Below are positions 46,858 to 57,808 of a stretch of DNA of 64,000 nt, in pieces (position 1 is the stretch's first letter; each line of letters starts with the position of its first letter). The notes beneath the pieces were generated by a model. The model saw only the letters and a list, made by a program, of their open reading frames with translations, searched no databases and was not told where the DNA came from. This DNA is from Endocalyx cinctus (taxonomy: Eukaryota; Ascomycota; Sordariomycetes; Amphisphaeriales; Apiosporaceae). The DNA lies in assembly GCA_001600455.1 (NCBI GenBank), contig BCKC01000003.1, positions 4,944,754 to 5,008,753 of the forward strand, in the 5' to 3' direction. The translations under genes were made by a program, and so were the position numbers.

Positions 46858-48395
46858 AGGTGATTGTGCTATTAGGAATTAGTTCTGGTACTAGTCCTTT
46901 AGCAGCGATTAAAGACAGAAACAAACTCACTAGACATATCGAATCCGGCTATCTAGTTAATAATTCCTTCACATCGTTTGTCGATCTTAGGAGCACAACA
47001 ACAATCATCATGAACAACACTGCCCGCACAAGCCAGAGGATATAGAATCTCTATAATATAAAATATATCCCATCCCATTGTCTACGGATGCTTACATGCA
47101 TATTTTGAGTGACGCCATGTGGCTGAATCTAAATCATGCGAATAAGCAAGATATACGGTTTATACAGTACTGAATCCTTCAACATCTTATATATGTACTA
47201 ATAAGTAATACTTATCAACGAAATGGCAAGAGTATTTGAAATTATACGTACCAAGCTGCCAAGGTATTATTTACCCCCCGGTATGTTTCTCCCTAAATCC
47301 AACGCTATAAATCCCAGCTCGTCTCCAGATAAGCAGCAGGCTGGCTGGATAAACGACGGAGAACCCCTAAACGCAGATCATATATAGTATGTGGAGATGG
47401 TTAGAGATGCTTATGTTTAATTGTATATGTGAAAAAGCATGTGTTCAATTAGGTGTTATCTCCATACAAATTTTCACCAGGTATTTACAGTATGTTGTTT
47501 CGGAACAACATATCTCCGGTATCTAATCTGACAGCTTAAACCTTATAAATCCCTCTCTGCACGTGTGAATAAGCAAGCAAATAGACAAGCAGATCTACAA
47601 GTAGCATCAGCCACGTTTCCACGTTAAGCGTCATCGTCGGCATCGGGCGCTAGTCTATGTACCGAGAATGATGGGATAAATATGTCCAGATGCGTTTTGC
47701 GTTTCTCGAGACTCCAATCCGTCCCCTTGAACATCGCCCTCGTTTACACCAGAACGTGGTGTCGTTGAATCGTTCATATTCAAGAGAACAAGGTACAGGT
47801 TTGTCTCGACTTTAGTAGTGACGGAGAGGATGATGCGTGCACTCACTTGCCGAACCGCCACGGGGCATCGAGGAAGGGGAGGGAAGGGTCATGTGTTCAT
47901 CTATGCGTAATCTACCTGCCAAGTAACGGCCCTAATTAACCTTCATGTGCTAGCACCACATACGATGACGAGTGGCAAATATTTGTTTATCCTGTCCAGT
48001 ACTGTCACGCATGGTTTACTTATAGTTCATCAACCCCTCGTTGCCACGTTCAAACAATGACCACATATGTATGTATGTAGCATGGCGAAGGTGAATTATT
48101 GAATTAAAGTTGAAGCTGAGCTTCTAAAGTTCCTTTTCCGCTCGGATATAAACATCAGGGTCGGATAAAGGTCCTGTAATATGATAGGTTAGTTGGGGGT
48201 ATAAGTACTTAAGTATCTACTAGAAAATCTGATATGGCAATGCCAGCAGCAACTAGAGAGTCGCGAGAATATTCTTGCTACAAATATCGTAAAAGAATCA
48301 AAACAAGTTCTTATCTCGCCCCCTTCCTGTTCTGATTTCCCCTCGTGACATTCCGGCGTTGCATAAAACAAGCAAACAAACAAACAAAAGCATAG
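46858..48395. other. Intergenic, upstream of the GT4 gene
   Basis: 1.5 kb, AT-rich. It holds the GT4 promoter and the 3' end of the next minus-strand gene. A 68-codon minus ORF (47655-47861) shows nothing recognisable. The inverted-repeat-like stretch TTGTTTCGGAACAACA near 47487 is short. Confidence 0.45.
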
Positions 48396-49145
48396 CTACT
48401 CGTCGTCGAGTATTCGGCTTGCGATTTGGCCAAACAAGGGGACTTCGAATCTGTCGTTATGTTAGTAACGATCTTCGTGACCAATACGAAAGATAGAAAC
48501 ATTTAACAAGTAAAAGCTTACCGATCCAGCGTATCCGCGTCCCGATATGCGCGTAGCGCGAGGTAGGCTATTAGTGCCAAGTCGGCAAGGAAGATGACCC
48601 AACTTAGGAATGTAGACCATGAGAATAGCAGATGTAATACGAAGATGGCGGTGAACAGGAGGCTAGACTGCCACGCGTGAAATCTATTACCGCCGTCAGT
48701 TCATTGATTATTGCTCTCTGTTTCTCGCTTTCGCCTCTTTCCGTCGCAGATCGTAAACATACCTCACATAATCACTCTGCCTTTCCAAAATCAACAAGAC
48801 AACGGCGCCTAAGGGCGGTAGTGCAACGTACGCGAGGACGGCCTCGTAGTCAAGTCGCAAGCCCAAGGACGTGTCGAATTCGCTTATCATGCCACCTCTT
48901 TCTGGTTCTATCCCTCCCGTTCCCGTCGCGAGCGGTGAAGACGTATACGGTTGCTGTTGCCATCCCCTCTGGGGTTGGGGATGCTGTAACGGAGGTGAAT
49001 ACGCTCCTCCGCCCCAAGCATTACGCGAAGGCGAATACGGTCTTCGATTGTTGTCGAGAGATGTGCGCGGAGAGGAACGGTTGGTCGGAGGTGAGAAAGG
49101 CCGGTTATGTTCCGGAGGAGAGGATTGGTAAGGTGCAAAGTCCAT
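48396..49145 (-). CDS. Small membrane protein, DUF4870-like
   Basis: Exons 49145-48763, 48683-48522 and 48450-48396 encode 199 residues. The N-terminal 90 residues are disordered (Pro/Ser/Arg/Gln-rich). Then come three hydrophobic segments: YEAVLAYVALPPLGAVVLLI, SSLLFTAIFVLHLLFSW and LSWVIFLADLALIAYLAL. The link VRFHAWQSSLLF follows the first helix and crosses the first splice site; it is typical of DUF4870/Tic20-like four-helix proteins. Introns have GTATGT and GTAAGC donors, and all junctions are in frame. The tail FEVPLFGQIASRILDDE is well formed. Localisation is unknown; endomembrane is likely. Confidence 0.75.
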
Positions 49146-49922
49146 ATTGACTTGTTTTCTACTTTCCAGATCCTTTTCCCCTTCTTCGTTTCTTCTTTTC
49201 TTTTCTCTCTCCCTTTTCCCTATCCTTATACCTGAAAATGATTAGAATATTTTCACTTTGGCTTCGAGAAACGCAGACGAATAAAGTATGAATTAAACTG
49301 GTTGACGACGCGACAACGAGGTTATGTAGAATTAATTACCCCCTAAGTAAGTAGGCGGAGAACGCTAGCTCGAGTTGCTTGAGGTAAGAGAATCAGTAAC
49401 GTTAGAGCTCTCATTTCGTTAGTATAGGTATACTATAGGTATACTACACTATAGGTAAGTACTTAAGTAGGTAGGACCTAGGCTGCTAGGCTGCTAGGCT
49501 GCTAGGTATACGCTAATAATGACGTGGATCCAATGCAATCAGGGTCCATAAGATCCAATTTTAGTGCATTCCCCAAGAGCTGAAACCCCCTGATGTTCAA
49601 CCGATCAGCCACCCTGCCACTGTATACTAGTATATATATCCATATACTTCCACAGCCAGTGGTTTTTCTACCACGGAATGCTCGTGACAACAGCAATCAT
49701 GCGTTGTACCACAAGGTACACAGTAAATGCTTGAATTTAATCTCATCTTTTCTTATGCGTATATTGAAAAACACGAAGAACATATTTCTGGCATGTGCGT
49801 AACTTTTGAATTACCGGGGTAGAATAGTTTCAATAAATGTACAATAATGGATACATATTCAGTAATAATTCTTCTGTCTGACGTAGATGTCTCTATTTTT
49901 GTTCCTCAAAGTCGGTACACAA
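49146..49922. other. Intergenic with CCTAGG/CTGCTAGG repeats
   Basis: 0.8 kb containing the promoter of the 48396-49145 gene and the uL10m 3' end. At 49425-49510 it holds a cluster of GGTATACTATAGGTATACTA, AAGTACTTAAGTAGG, CCTAGG and four GCTGCTAG units. No gene seen. Confidence 0.5.
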
Positions 49923-50927
49923 TTAAGCGTCGCCCTCTTTCTTCGGGTTCGCCTCTTCGTCTAATTGTATCCTCCTACTCTCTAATGTCATCCATAAGCC
50001 CTTACTATGGCCTTCCAGCGCCGTCGTAAGACCCAGCCCAGCACTATGCAGCATGTGCACGAGTTCAGCTCTGAGGCCGTCCATACCGTTTTTGATACCG
50101 CCAACCCACTTGATACCCTCGTTATCAAATACCTTCCCCTCAATCCTTCCGCCGATCATGATCAATTTCTGTAAACCGGACTGGGCGATCGGGTCGTGGT
50201 AGCCAGGATACTTTTTCCTCGACGGGGCCGGGAAGTTTGGTGCCGACGGACTCAAAACCCTTAACGCAGCCGCCAGGTGAGCGGGTGTAACCGCGGGAAA
50301 CAAGAGGGCCGCCATTGGACCTGTCATTATCGTACTCATTTGAGCGTACGTTGATTCTGGGTCCACCGTTATCTTGTTGATTGCCTCGTACGCCGTCGTC
50401 GATAGGTCGTGTACGTACGCGTTGGACTTGCCTTCTTGGGCTTTTGAATCAAAGTACTCTACGATCTTGAAGGCTACGTTGAACATCCGAGTCCGGAGAA
50501 CCTGTAGCTCGATCACCCTAGCATAATCTACCGCACGCCCGGTCGCATTGGCCGGCTCGGGCACTTCGGCTAACGCGAAGCGGAGCTCCCGACGAATCGC
50601 GGACCATTCCTCGGCGGTAATATTATTGTGTTGGAAGAAGAGCATAAGAGGCGTTGACCGCAGTAGGGAAGTATAGGATCGTAGAAGCTGCGTTTTCCTC
50701 TGATCAGGTCGTCGGGCACTCGGAGGCTGGGTCGGAGGTATGTAGTCATCCGGTAGCTTTAACGCTCCGATCGATGTTATCGTCGGAGTAGATGCGTAAT
50801 TTCTCGACGCGCATATTAAACCTCGTTGCTGTAGTGGTGGTAATGCCGGTCTCTGAGACTTTGCAATCGTCGTCTGAAGGACACGACTGACACGGCTTCG
50901 TGCCGAGGAGCCAAGTCGGGCCGGCAT
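49923..50927 (-). CDS. mrpl11: Mitochondrial large-subunit ribosomal protein uL10m (MRPL11)
   Basis: Mitoribosomal stalk-base protein, homologous to bacterial L10. The gene is intronless and encodes 334 residues. The N-terminus is Arg/Ser/Ala-rich with no acidic residue in the first 50 ([17 protein letters not shown]), a clear matrix-targeting presequence. The mature part carries the L10 pattern: [39 protein letters not shown], then a [21 protein letters not shown] segment and [17 protein letters not shown]. The C-terminus adds a fungal extension ending in a charged tail. It is followed on the same strand by TRL1 upstream, separated by 0.8 kb. Confidence 0.87.
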   Translation of the reverse strand: MPARLGSSARSRVSRVLQTTIAKSQRPALPPLQQRGLICASRNYASTPTITSIGALKLPDDYIPPTQPPSARRPDQRKTQLLRSYTSLLRSTPLMLFFQHNNITAEEWSAIRRELRFALAEVPEPANATGRAVDYARVIELQVLRTRMFNVAFKIVEYFDSKAQEGKSNAYVHDLSTTAYEAINKITVDPESTYAQMSTIMTGPMAALLFPAVTPAHLAAALRVLSPSAPNFPAPSRKKYPGYHDPIAQSGLQKLIMIGGRIEGKVFDNEGIKWVGGIKNGMDGLRAELVHMLHSAGLGLTTALEGHSKGLWMTLESRRIQLDEEANPKKEGDA

Positions 50928-51723
50928 ATTTGATTATATTTGAGGAGAGGTATCGACCATATATTTTCGAGTAAATTTCATTCCAAGTTTCCGTTTGCTG
51001 TGTGTATTTCTCAATGCGACTTGACGTGCACGTTTCTGCTAGCACCGGGAATTGGTGTCGACGAGAGCTTTGAAGTCGGGGGAAAAAATAATGAGAATCT
51101 TCTTATCCCATTGACGAGGCCCGTGCTTTGATTGTGCTTGATACCATTATATCGGGGTTATGTATTTCTGAAGGACTAACCATTTACTGCCGACACACGC
51201 CGACACCTTTCAACATCCCAGAAACCTTTCAAGGGTATTCTTCAGATAGTTAACTTGACAGTCTGAGTAGAATTTAAAGTGAAATGGCTATCATTAGATA
51301 ATTAATAAGTAGACTTATTTCGGGGGATTTTTATTTTATTTTTCTTACTATCTACAGACTTTGGCTATGTTCAAGTAAGTGAGGAGTAAGTGTATGGTCA
51401 TGTCCCTTTTTTGAGATGTGTCCCCCTATTGGTCCCCGTCCAAAGCTGCGATATCTCTCACCTGGTCTACCTCGCGGGGGGGAGTAATGGTCGCGTAGAC
51501 GCTTGTTGGGACGATAATAATCATGTCTGCGACGAAGTGAAGAGTCATGATTATATCTATGTGCGAGTGAAGAGTTCGATGATTGCGATATCGGCTTGCT
51601 AGGTACAGGAGGTTTACGGTCTAATATTTGACTCTCTCCATAACCTCTTTCCGAAATCTCCCCTTCTTCGGGTTCCTCTTCTTCGGTTATAATATGCTGT
51701 TGGCGTTCAAACTCATCAAAATT
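50928..51723. other. Intergenic, uL10m promoter and TRL1 3' region
   Basis: 0.8 kb between two minus-strand genes. AT-rich with no convincing ORF. The stretch next to the TRL1 stop is CT-rich on the plus strand. Confidence 0.5.
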
Positions 51724-54462
51724 CTATCTCGATAACACACCACGCACGACACCCTTGACCACTGGTCTACCCTCAAATGTCATCACGCTAATTCCTGCTC
51801 CGTCGCCACTATCCGAGTCTAACCATCTAGCGAGTAGGTCGTTACTCTCCTTCGGTTTGACGCTGTCATCGCGCGTTCCGATTGTTATATGTGCTACTCG
51901 GTTCACACATACCCACTTCTGTTCTCCGTCCTCTCCTTCCGAGGCTGTGGGAATGAGACGGGCGACAATAGCCATAATCCGGTCGTCCCAAACCACGCGT
52001 TCCAGGAGGACTTCACATTCGTCTAGTCTACCATCGCAGTTTGCATTGCTTCCTGACTGGCTCGTCATTTGCGCTTCCGCCTCGGAATTTAGCGCCACGT
52101 ATCGCTCCCAGAGCTGAGGATGTTGTTTAGCCGAGGCCCTATGCATCAACGTGATGTGAAATTGGGGCTGTACACGTCTTGTCTGCTGAAGTTGCTTGTA
52201 AAAACGCTGAGTCTCGGCACTAGCGACCTTGAATGCTGAATCTAGCGCACGTGTTACGTCTGCCGAAGGGACCGAGACCGCCATATACTCGAGCGGTTTT
52301 TTCTTCTTGGGTTGTTGTGGTTGTTGAAGCTGTGGCTGTGACCTAGATTTCTGTGCCCGGTCCTTGCCGCTGCCACCAGTACGATCGGGGATAGTATGCC
52401 GCATGTCGGGCTTATAGTCCTCGATAGCTGCCTTCACAGCTTCATCCATCTCTTCCGAAGTAGGCGTATTGGCGATTAAGGAGGGGTACTTCTTCTGTAT
52501 ATTGATCACCACTGTTTCTACGTTGACTCTGCTGCTCTGCGCTGGATCGAGGTCGATGATGAGATCGAACGAATCATCCGGGCTGTTCTCCGGATCGCAG
52601 GGCTGGAAGCGATGAATGAAGTTCTCCATGATACCAATCACCTTTCTCTCATCCGAAGCGGCCTGAATGGTCTGGTGATTATCCCCACGCTTCAAGACTC
52701 TCTCACGTGTAACACGTCGGATCGTGTCGATGTCGCCGTGTGCAAAATTCAGTGCAACTAGCCGGACATCTGGAACCTGGGCTTTCATATCTTTTATGAT
52801 CTGGTCACGCTCCCGTCGTTCTGAGTTGTTACGATCCGCAATAACCACAGGATGTTCCACAAGTAGATTCATAACAGCGCTAACCATTTGGGCGGGACGA
52901 TTCTTCCCTTTGATGTTATCGTTCTGTATGATTCCCCAGCCAAAGAGGTGAGTCAAAGCGATACCGACCGTCGTCTTGCCGCATCCAATCGTTGCAATTG
53001 GCACCAAAATTATGTTTTTTGAGGCATCAGAGGAATGCGCCCCAAATTCCTTCTCCCAATTGGCGGCATCCGATCCTTTCAGATTCTTAAATGCAAGGAA
53101 ATCGTTGCGGAGGCCAATGATACCGTGGTTCTGGTTGTAGAGTTTCGCCAAATCTCGGTCCGCGGCCAACCGTTTGCGAGCATATAAAAGATACTCCTCC
53201 GTTATCTTGACGTGTTTCCTGAATTTGGGTGGCTTGCCGGCGATAATCGCCTTCGTACATTCTCGCCATTGGCGGTACATTAGGTAAGGTTCTTCGAATT
53301 TGTACTTGAAAAACCAATCTTCAAATGGGGCAGTACCGGGGTGGGTGGAGCGCTTGCATCGAACAACGAAGCCTTCAACGTCGCGACCTTCATGCGCACC
53401 CGACTCAGCTACTCCATCTAGGAAGGACTTAACTGTATCGATATCCTCGAACAGTTGCACTCCGACTTTCCGAAAGCCCCATTCATCCGCGAAGTTCTGT
53501 ACCAGGGCACTAGGATAAGTCATGAACTCCGGAAGGTTGACGTTCATACCGTGTAGGTAGAGACCGGCTTTTTCGGGGCCATAAGCCAAGACATGCTCTT
53601 CGAACGAGTCGTCGCAAAGCTCAGCGACGGCAGTAACGTTTCTCTGTCTCAGTTCTCGGGCTAAGTCTGCTCGAGTCTTTCCGAGGGCGCTCAATTGTTT
53701 ATCTACCCACTTTTCGCCGGCTTTTGCGTGGCTAAGTTCGGTGTCGGCCCGGCCTCCGGTGGAGTGTTTGCTGCAAACGAGAAGGGTGTCATCTTCCAAG
53801 CCACTAATAAAAATGATGCAACCGTTTTCCTTCAACGTTAGTTCGAAAGGTCCTTGAGTCTGTGTCTTGATTTGTTCCCATCTCGTCTCGTAGACTTCTC
53901 CAGTGTTGAAAAACTTGTCGTAGCCTCTGACGGCAATCTCATGCTGCCCGCTACGGTTCTTAGTAGTAAAGAGGCCTCTGGCGTAGGTAGGTAGATCACG
54001 TCTTTTGTAGTCCCAGTCATGAAAACGCCACGAATGAACGGCAATATTATCATGCGAATCGGCGATTTGGAACGTGGTTTTCTTAGATCTTATACCTCCC
54101 TTTTTAGACTTAGATCCCTCCTCTAAAGCACGCACCAGCTGCGAGATCTCCTGATGGTCCTGTTTACGGTAAGGTACCTTGACAGAATCCATGGTAGAGT
54201 TCGGAGTATCGATGTGCGTGATTGTGTGTAATAAAACCCCAGGTGGGGAAATAGGGTTTCTAAAACGATTCCTTGTGGTCTTTAGACGTTTCGTCCAGCG
54301 GAAGTTCAGATTAGGAGAAGTGACTGTAGTTGAAAGATGTTTAGAGTGGCGAGCTCTGATACCAAAGGCAACGGAAGTTTTATGAAAGACTGACGGTAGG
54401 TAGAGCTTGTCTATTTTAGTCTTATTTATAATATGTCGGTTGGTTAACAGAGTGGTATTCAT
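51724..54462 (-). CDS. trl1: tRNA ligase (ligase-kinase-phosphodiesterase)
   Basis: Trifunctional enzyme that joins tRNA exons after intron removal and splices HAC1-type mRNA in the unfolded-protein response. Intronless ORF of 912 codons. The ligase domain has the nucleophile motif KENG (Lys211), EGFVVR (363-368) and KYKF (386-389). The kinase domain has the P-loop GCGKTT (493-498). The phosphodiesterase domain has two HxT/S motifs, HITL (about 769) and HITI (about 858). Residues 1-90 are basic, with few acidic residues, and precede an internal ATG at 54192 in a strong ACCATGG context. Starting there gives 822 residues, closer to other fungal Trl1 proteins. I report the long frame but consider 54192 the main start. 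It is divergent from the ankyrin gene. Confidence 0.9.
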   Translation of the reverse strand: MNTTLLTNRHIINKTKIDKLYLPSVFHKTSVAFGIRARHSKHLSTTVTSPNLNFRWTKRLKTTRNRFRNPISPPGVLLHTITHIDTPNSTMDSVKVPYRKQDHQEISQLVRALEEGSKSKKGGIRSKKTTFQIADSHDNIAVHSWRFHDWDYKRRDLPTYARGLFTTKNRSGQHEIAVRGYDKFFNTGEVYETRWEQIKTQTQGPFELTLKENGCIIFISGLEDDTLLVCSKHSTGGRADTELSHAKAGEKWVDKQLSALGKTRADLARELRQRNVTAVAELCDDSFEEHVLAYGPEKAGLYLHGMNVNLPEFMTYPSALVQNFADEWGFRKVGVQLFEDIDTVKSFLDGVAESGAHEGRDVEGFVVRCKRSTHPGTAPFEDWFFKYKFEEPYLMYRQWRECTKAIIAGKPPKFRKHVKITEEYLLYARKRLAADRDLAKLYNQNHGIIGLRNDFLAFKNLKGSDAANWEKEFGAHSSDASKNIILVPIATIGCGKTTVGIALTHLFGWGIIQNDNIKGKNRPAQMVSAVMNLLVEHPVVIADRNNSERRERDQIIKDMKAQVPDVRLVALNFAHGDIDTIRRVTRERVLKRGDNHQTIQAASDERKVIGIMENFIHRFQPCDPENSPDDSFDLIIDLDPAQSSRVNVETVVINIQKKYPSLIANTPTSEEMDEAVKAAIEDYKPDMRHTIPDRTGGSGKDRAQKSRSQPQLQQPQQPKKKKPLEYMAVSVPSADVTRALDSAFKVASAETQRFYKQLQQTRRVQPQFHITLMHRASAKQHPQLWERYVALNSEAEAQMTSQSGSNANCDGRLDECEVLLERVVWDDRIMAIVARLIPTASEGEDGEQKWVCVNRVAHITIGTRDDSVKPKESNDLLARWLDSDSGDGAGISVMTFEGRPVVKGVVRGVLSR

Positions 54463-55169
54463 GGAGAGTTAAGGAAATGGGATATGAGAGAAGAATGGAT
54501 GAGATGGGGTTGGTCTAATTTATATCAGCTACGATTCTCTAGTCTCCTGGCCTCTGTTTCTTCCGAATGTGATAACCTATTTTACTTTTATTTTATTTTT
54601 ATCTCTTTAAAGAAAAAAAAAAAGAAGTAAAGGTCTGAGTCACAGTGGATCCTTCGATAATTTAACATAAGAATAAAATAAAAAACTTGACGAACAAGAG
54701 CAAAAGACTAGAAGACGGTAGTAAAAAGGACGTACGAAATGAAAGAAGAGGCTGTGTCGTCAGAATGAATCATATGAATCATACCGAGAGTACCTACTTC
54801 GCAGGGGCTTTGAGACCTAACTACCTACCTAGGTACCTAGCCTAGCACCTAGGTAGGTACCTAAGGGATTTAAGTACCTACGCAGCTACGGTAGGTACAC
54901 TAGACGGAGCTGATGAAAATAGAAGGCGGTCTGGCCTTCTATAGGCAAATTATGGAGGGGTAGTTTAGCTATCAGCTACATACCTCAAGTATCTCAGTCT
55001 ATTCGCGGGGTAAATTTTTTTTTCCCCTTCTTGCTTTATGCTATAAGTCCAAACTATTATTATCATCATCGAGATACAACTAAATCAATTCATATATAAT
55101 TTTTAATAATTGCTGTTAATTTTTCAAATTTTATCGTCGTATTTCAAATCACGAGAATTTACAGTCATC
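54463..55169. promoter_or_regulatory. Divergent promoter region of TRL1 and the ankyrin gene
   Basis: 0.7 kb between start codons. It contains the densest cluster of TACCTAGGTACC-type palindromes in the window (54810-54900). A TTTACAG just before the ankyrin ATG could be a 5'-UTR intron acceptor. Confidence 0.55.
54810..54900. repeat. Cluster of CCTAGGTACCTA palindromic motifs
   Basis: Tandem and overlapping copies of CTACCTACCTAGGTACCTAG and its variants within 90 bases, in the TRL1/ankyrin promoter. Single copies of the same core occur in at least six other intergenic regions of this window. Confidence 0.75.
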
Positions 55170-55832
55170 ATGCCTCCCAACCCTTTCCTCCTGGCCGCAG
55201 ATAATCCCGTCGCATTATTACCACTCCTACGCGAAAACCCGGATATGGCAACCCAGCAAGATGAACACGGTTATTCTCTTGTCCACGCTGCTGCCAGTTA
55301 CAACCATCTTGACCTTCTTCGAGCACTTGTTCGAGAATTCAACGTGGACGTCAACATACGAGACGAGGACGAAGAAACCGCATTGTTCGTAGTCGAGACC
55401 GTAGACGCAGCCAAAGTCCTAGTCGAGGAGCTAGGCGCGGATACCACCGTCAAGGGTTCCGAAGGGTATACAGCGCAACAGAAGATTGCCGAAGAAGGCG
55501 ACTTCCCGCAGGTCGCCGAGTATCTCGAACGGAAGGAGATTGGCCATGCGCCAGCGACGTTGAATGGCACCTCTAACGGCGACGCCGGCGTCAATAATAG
55601 CCAAAACGCGGTACCGTCTTTACCGGAAGGCATGACCATATCCGTGAACACCATTACTCCGGCCGAAGAGAATGAACCCGAGGTAGATCCCGAGCTGCGA
55701 AGGAGGATTGAAGAGCTGGCTCAACGCGACGACTTTCACACCGAAGCGGGTCAGGCCGAGCTCAGAAGGTTGGTAGAGGACGCGATCGCGGGCGGTGAAG
55801 CAGATCGCAACGTTAGGCTGAGGCAGCAATAG
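55170..55832 (+). CDS. Ankyrin-repeat protein (YCR051W-like)
   Basis: Soluble protein of 220 residues, single exon. Two to three ankyrin repeats fill the first half: DEHGYSLVHAAASYNHLDLL (about 32-51), then VNIRDEDEETALFVVETVDA, and a GSEGYTAQQKIAEEGD helix pair. The second half is acidic and polar, and ends in helices ELRRRIEELAQRDDFH and AELRRLVEDAIAGGEADRN. The architecture matches the small fungal ankyrin protein family of yeast YCR051W, whose function is unknown. The ATG chosen (CATCATGCCTCCC) is the first in frame; the frame is open upstream only through a TTG. Its stop lies 28 bp from the RPP40 stop on the other strand. Confidence 0.82.
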   Translation: MPPNPFLLAADNPVALLPLLRENPDMATQQDEHGYSLVHAAASYNHLDLLRALVREFNVDVNIRDEDEETALFVVETVDAAKVLVEELGADTTVKGSEGYTAQQKIAEEGDFPQVAEYLERKEIGHAPATLNGTSNGDAGVNNSQNAVPSLPEGMTISVNTITPAEENEPEVDPELRRRIEELAQRDDFHTEAGQAELRRLVEDAIAGGEADRNVRLRQQ

Positions 55833-55860
55833 AAGAATGGAGTGATAGGTGTAAGATTAT

Positions 55861-57275
55861 CTAGCCTCTTGAACTAGGTTTCTTTGTCTCCCAAAGAAAG
55901 TATTCCCCTGCAGATCCGGGAGGTCTCAGTATCGTACAATCTGTACCTTCGTTCGTCATATCCTGGGCGAAAGACGTCATGCTGATGCAGAACCATGACT
56001 TCGAGGGTAGAAGCCTGATCAAATCACACAATACTTGCCTGCCCCATACAGGGGGCATGAATCCCCGATAGCTGATCTTGCAGAGCTTGTTCTCCCGGGC
56101 CTCCTCGGCCGTTACCCCAGGAACAGCATAGCGGGAGAGATAAGGATCGATGCTGTCATTCGCATTTACCCTCGCGCTTTCCAGCCGAACTAGCGATAAC
56201 CATTCGTAGATCTCGGTTGCAAATTCTTCGAACTCTGGCTGACGGTAGGTATCCAGGATCGCTAAAGATGGCTTTAGCAGCGGCACTTGAATCGCGAGAT
56301 TGTCGATAACCGAAGGTGTTAGAGTGTATCGTGTGGGATGGTGGCCCTTTATGGGGCCAATTTCTGATGCTATTAATAAAATCAGTGACTGAGACTAGCG
56401 GCTTTATGTATATGTCTATCTCACATGGAGAGAGGTTGCAGAACAACCAGGTAATTGGCTGGTTCAGGACATTCTTGCAGGCGTACGTGAGTCTGTCAAA
56501 GCCTTTCTTGCCGTGTAACATCGACGGGCTACGCAAGTCAAACTTGACGGCTAAAAAAAAAAAAAACATGATTTAGCAGATGATAGATGATGAGGAATAT
56601 TCTGGGTCTGAAATCAACCTACTCCACCTCGGTCGATCTCCTCGTCTGCCTTTGATACCATAGGGCTCTCCCACGAGTCCAGCTCGTTCATAAGCTTCCT
56701 TTTCTAAGTACATGGTCAGAGTTCCTATATACTTACGTTAGCCATGTAGTGGTGAGAGAATTCCTCTTTTTGCTTGCCTTCTCGTAGGGAGAACATGTTA
56801 CCCGAGTCAACATTCCCTTCAGATAGCATTAAGACGTTCCCTTGAAATGTGAGCATTAGCTGCATGCTATAACTTTAACTTGTGATACACGGGATGACCG
56901 CACCGATCTTGATGTACTCGGTGAAGAAGTCACCGTCGAGCACGTCTCCGAGTCTCATGATAACGCGAAAATAAGACTGGGGTTTACTCGAATCCTCGAC
57001 CAACTTAGCCCGGATAAGGTGAAGTAACTCGGAAGGTAATATTACATCGACCTATACACATCCACGTTAGGCTCGATTAATTTCCCATAAATGTAATTGC
57101 AAGAATATCAAGACTGGATTTGATGCCTTACTCCGTAAACAAAATCTTGGGCCATTATACTGCTCCACGGCTTTACCTTGCTAGAAAGCTGGTTGGGATC
57201 GGGATGGGGCATAGTTCCGTACGCGACAAAACACTTTGCCGCTTGATAGATACTGGGCCTTGGGATAGAAAACAT
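55861..57275 (-). CDS. rpp40: RNase P/MRP subunit Rpp40
   Basis: Protein subunit of nuclear RNase P and RNase MRP, which trim tRNA 5' leaders and process pre-rRNA. Six exons: 57275-57132, 57051-56904, 56840-56778, 56724-56623, 56550-56425 and 56369-55861, giving 363 residues with all junctions in frame. Visible family marks are FVYGVDVILPSELLHLIRAK and DGDFFTEYIKIGNVLMLSEG across a splice. Then come LTMYLEKEAYERAGLVGEP, LRSPSMLHGKKGFDRL, PLLKPSLAILDTY, and a late YEWLSLVRLESARV with SKSWFCISM near the C-terminus. Intron 3 (56725-56777, 53 nt) is GC-AG: AG/GCAAGC donor, GCTAACG branch, TATATAG acceptor. Intron 2 must use an AAG acceptor. Intron 5 must end at TAATAG, since the next AG would make a stop. 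Divergent from TRM11. Confidence 0.83.
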
Positions 57276-57808
57276 CCTCCGTGAATTTGAGAGTTTGAAG
57301 CTTGAGAAGAAATAATGTTATCATAGCAGTTATCAAAGCAAATGCGTTTCTTTTTTTTTTTTTCTCCCTTCTGCTGTCTTGTATTAGAATAGTTCGTGAT
57401 ACTGTACGGTGACTAAAATACATTGTTCTATCACTAGAATGCTTTAGGCGATAATATGCCCTAGAAAAATTGAAAAATATGTATATACAGGGGCATTGTT
57501 ATGAAAAAAAAAAAAAAGGAAAAGGAAAATAGCGCCGTCCGTTAGCACTTGATCATTTTCTTCATTAATTCAACCCCCCCTTTCCACAAGTAACACCTCG
57601 TAACTCGATGTGGAAGAGCAAACACAAAAAATTCCTAGATCATAACCTCTACCAAGTTTTATTTTTAATTTACCTGCCCATATTCATGATTCGAAATTGG
57701 AGCATATCTCACGGAGAATCACTTAATTTCCATTACTTCCTATAACATCTCGCTTTCCGTCACAGGCTAGGCTAACGTTTAAAGTAACGGCAGAGCTCAT
57801 CAGTCGTC
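57276..57808. promoter_or_regulatory. Bidirectional promoter of RPP40 and TRM11
   Basis: 533 bp between two divergent start codons, so both genes are controlled from here. It has a T(12) run (57350-57363), an A(13) run (57505-57517) and CT-rich DNA near TRM11. No specific factor site could be recognised. Confidence 0.6.

Noticed and set aside
47655..47861. 68-codon minus-strand ORF upstream of the GT4 gene
   Set aside because: Short, without motifs, and no splice partner found.
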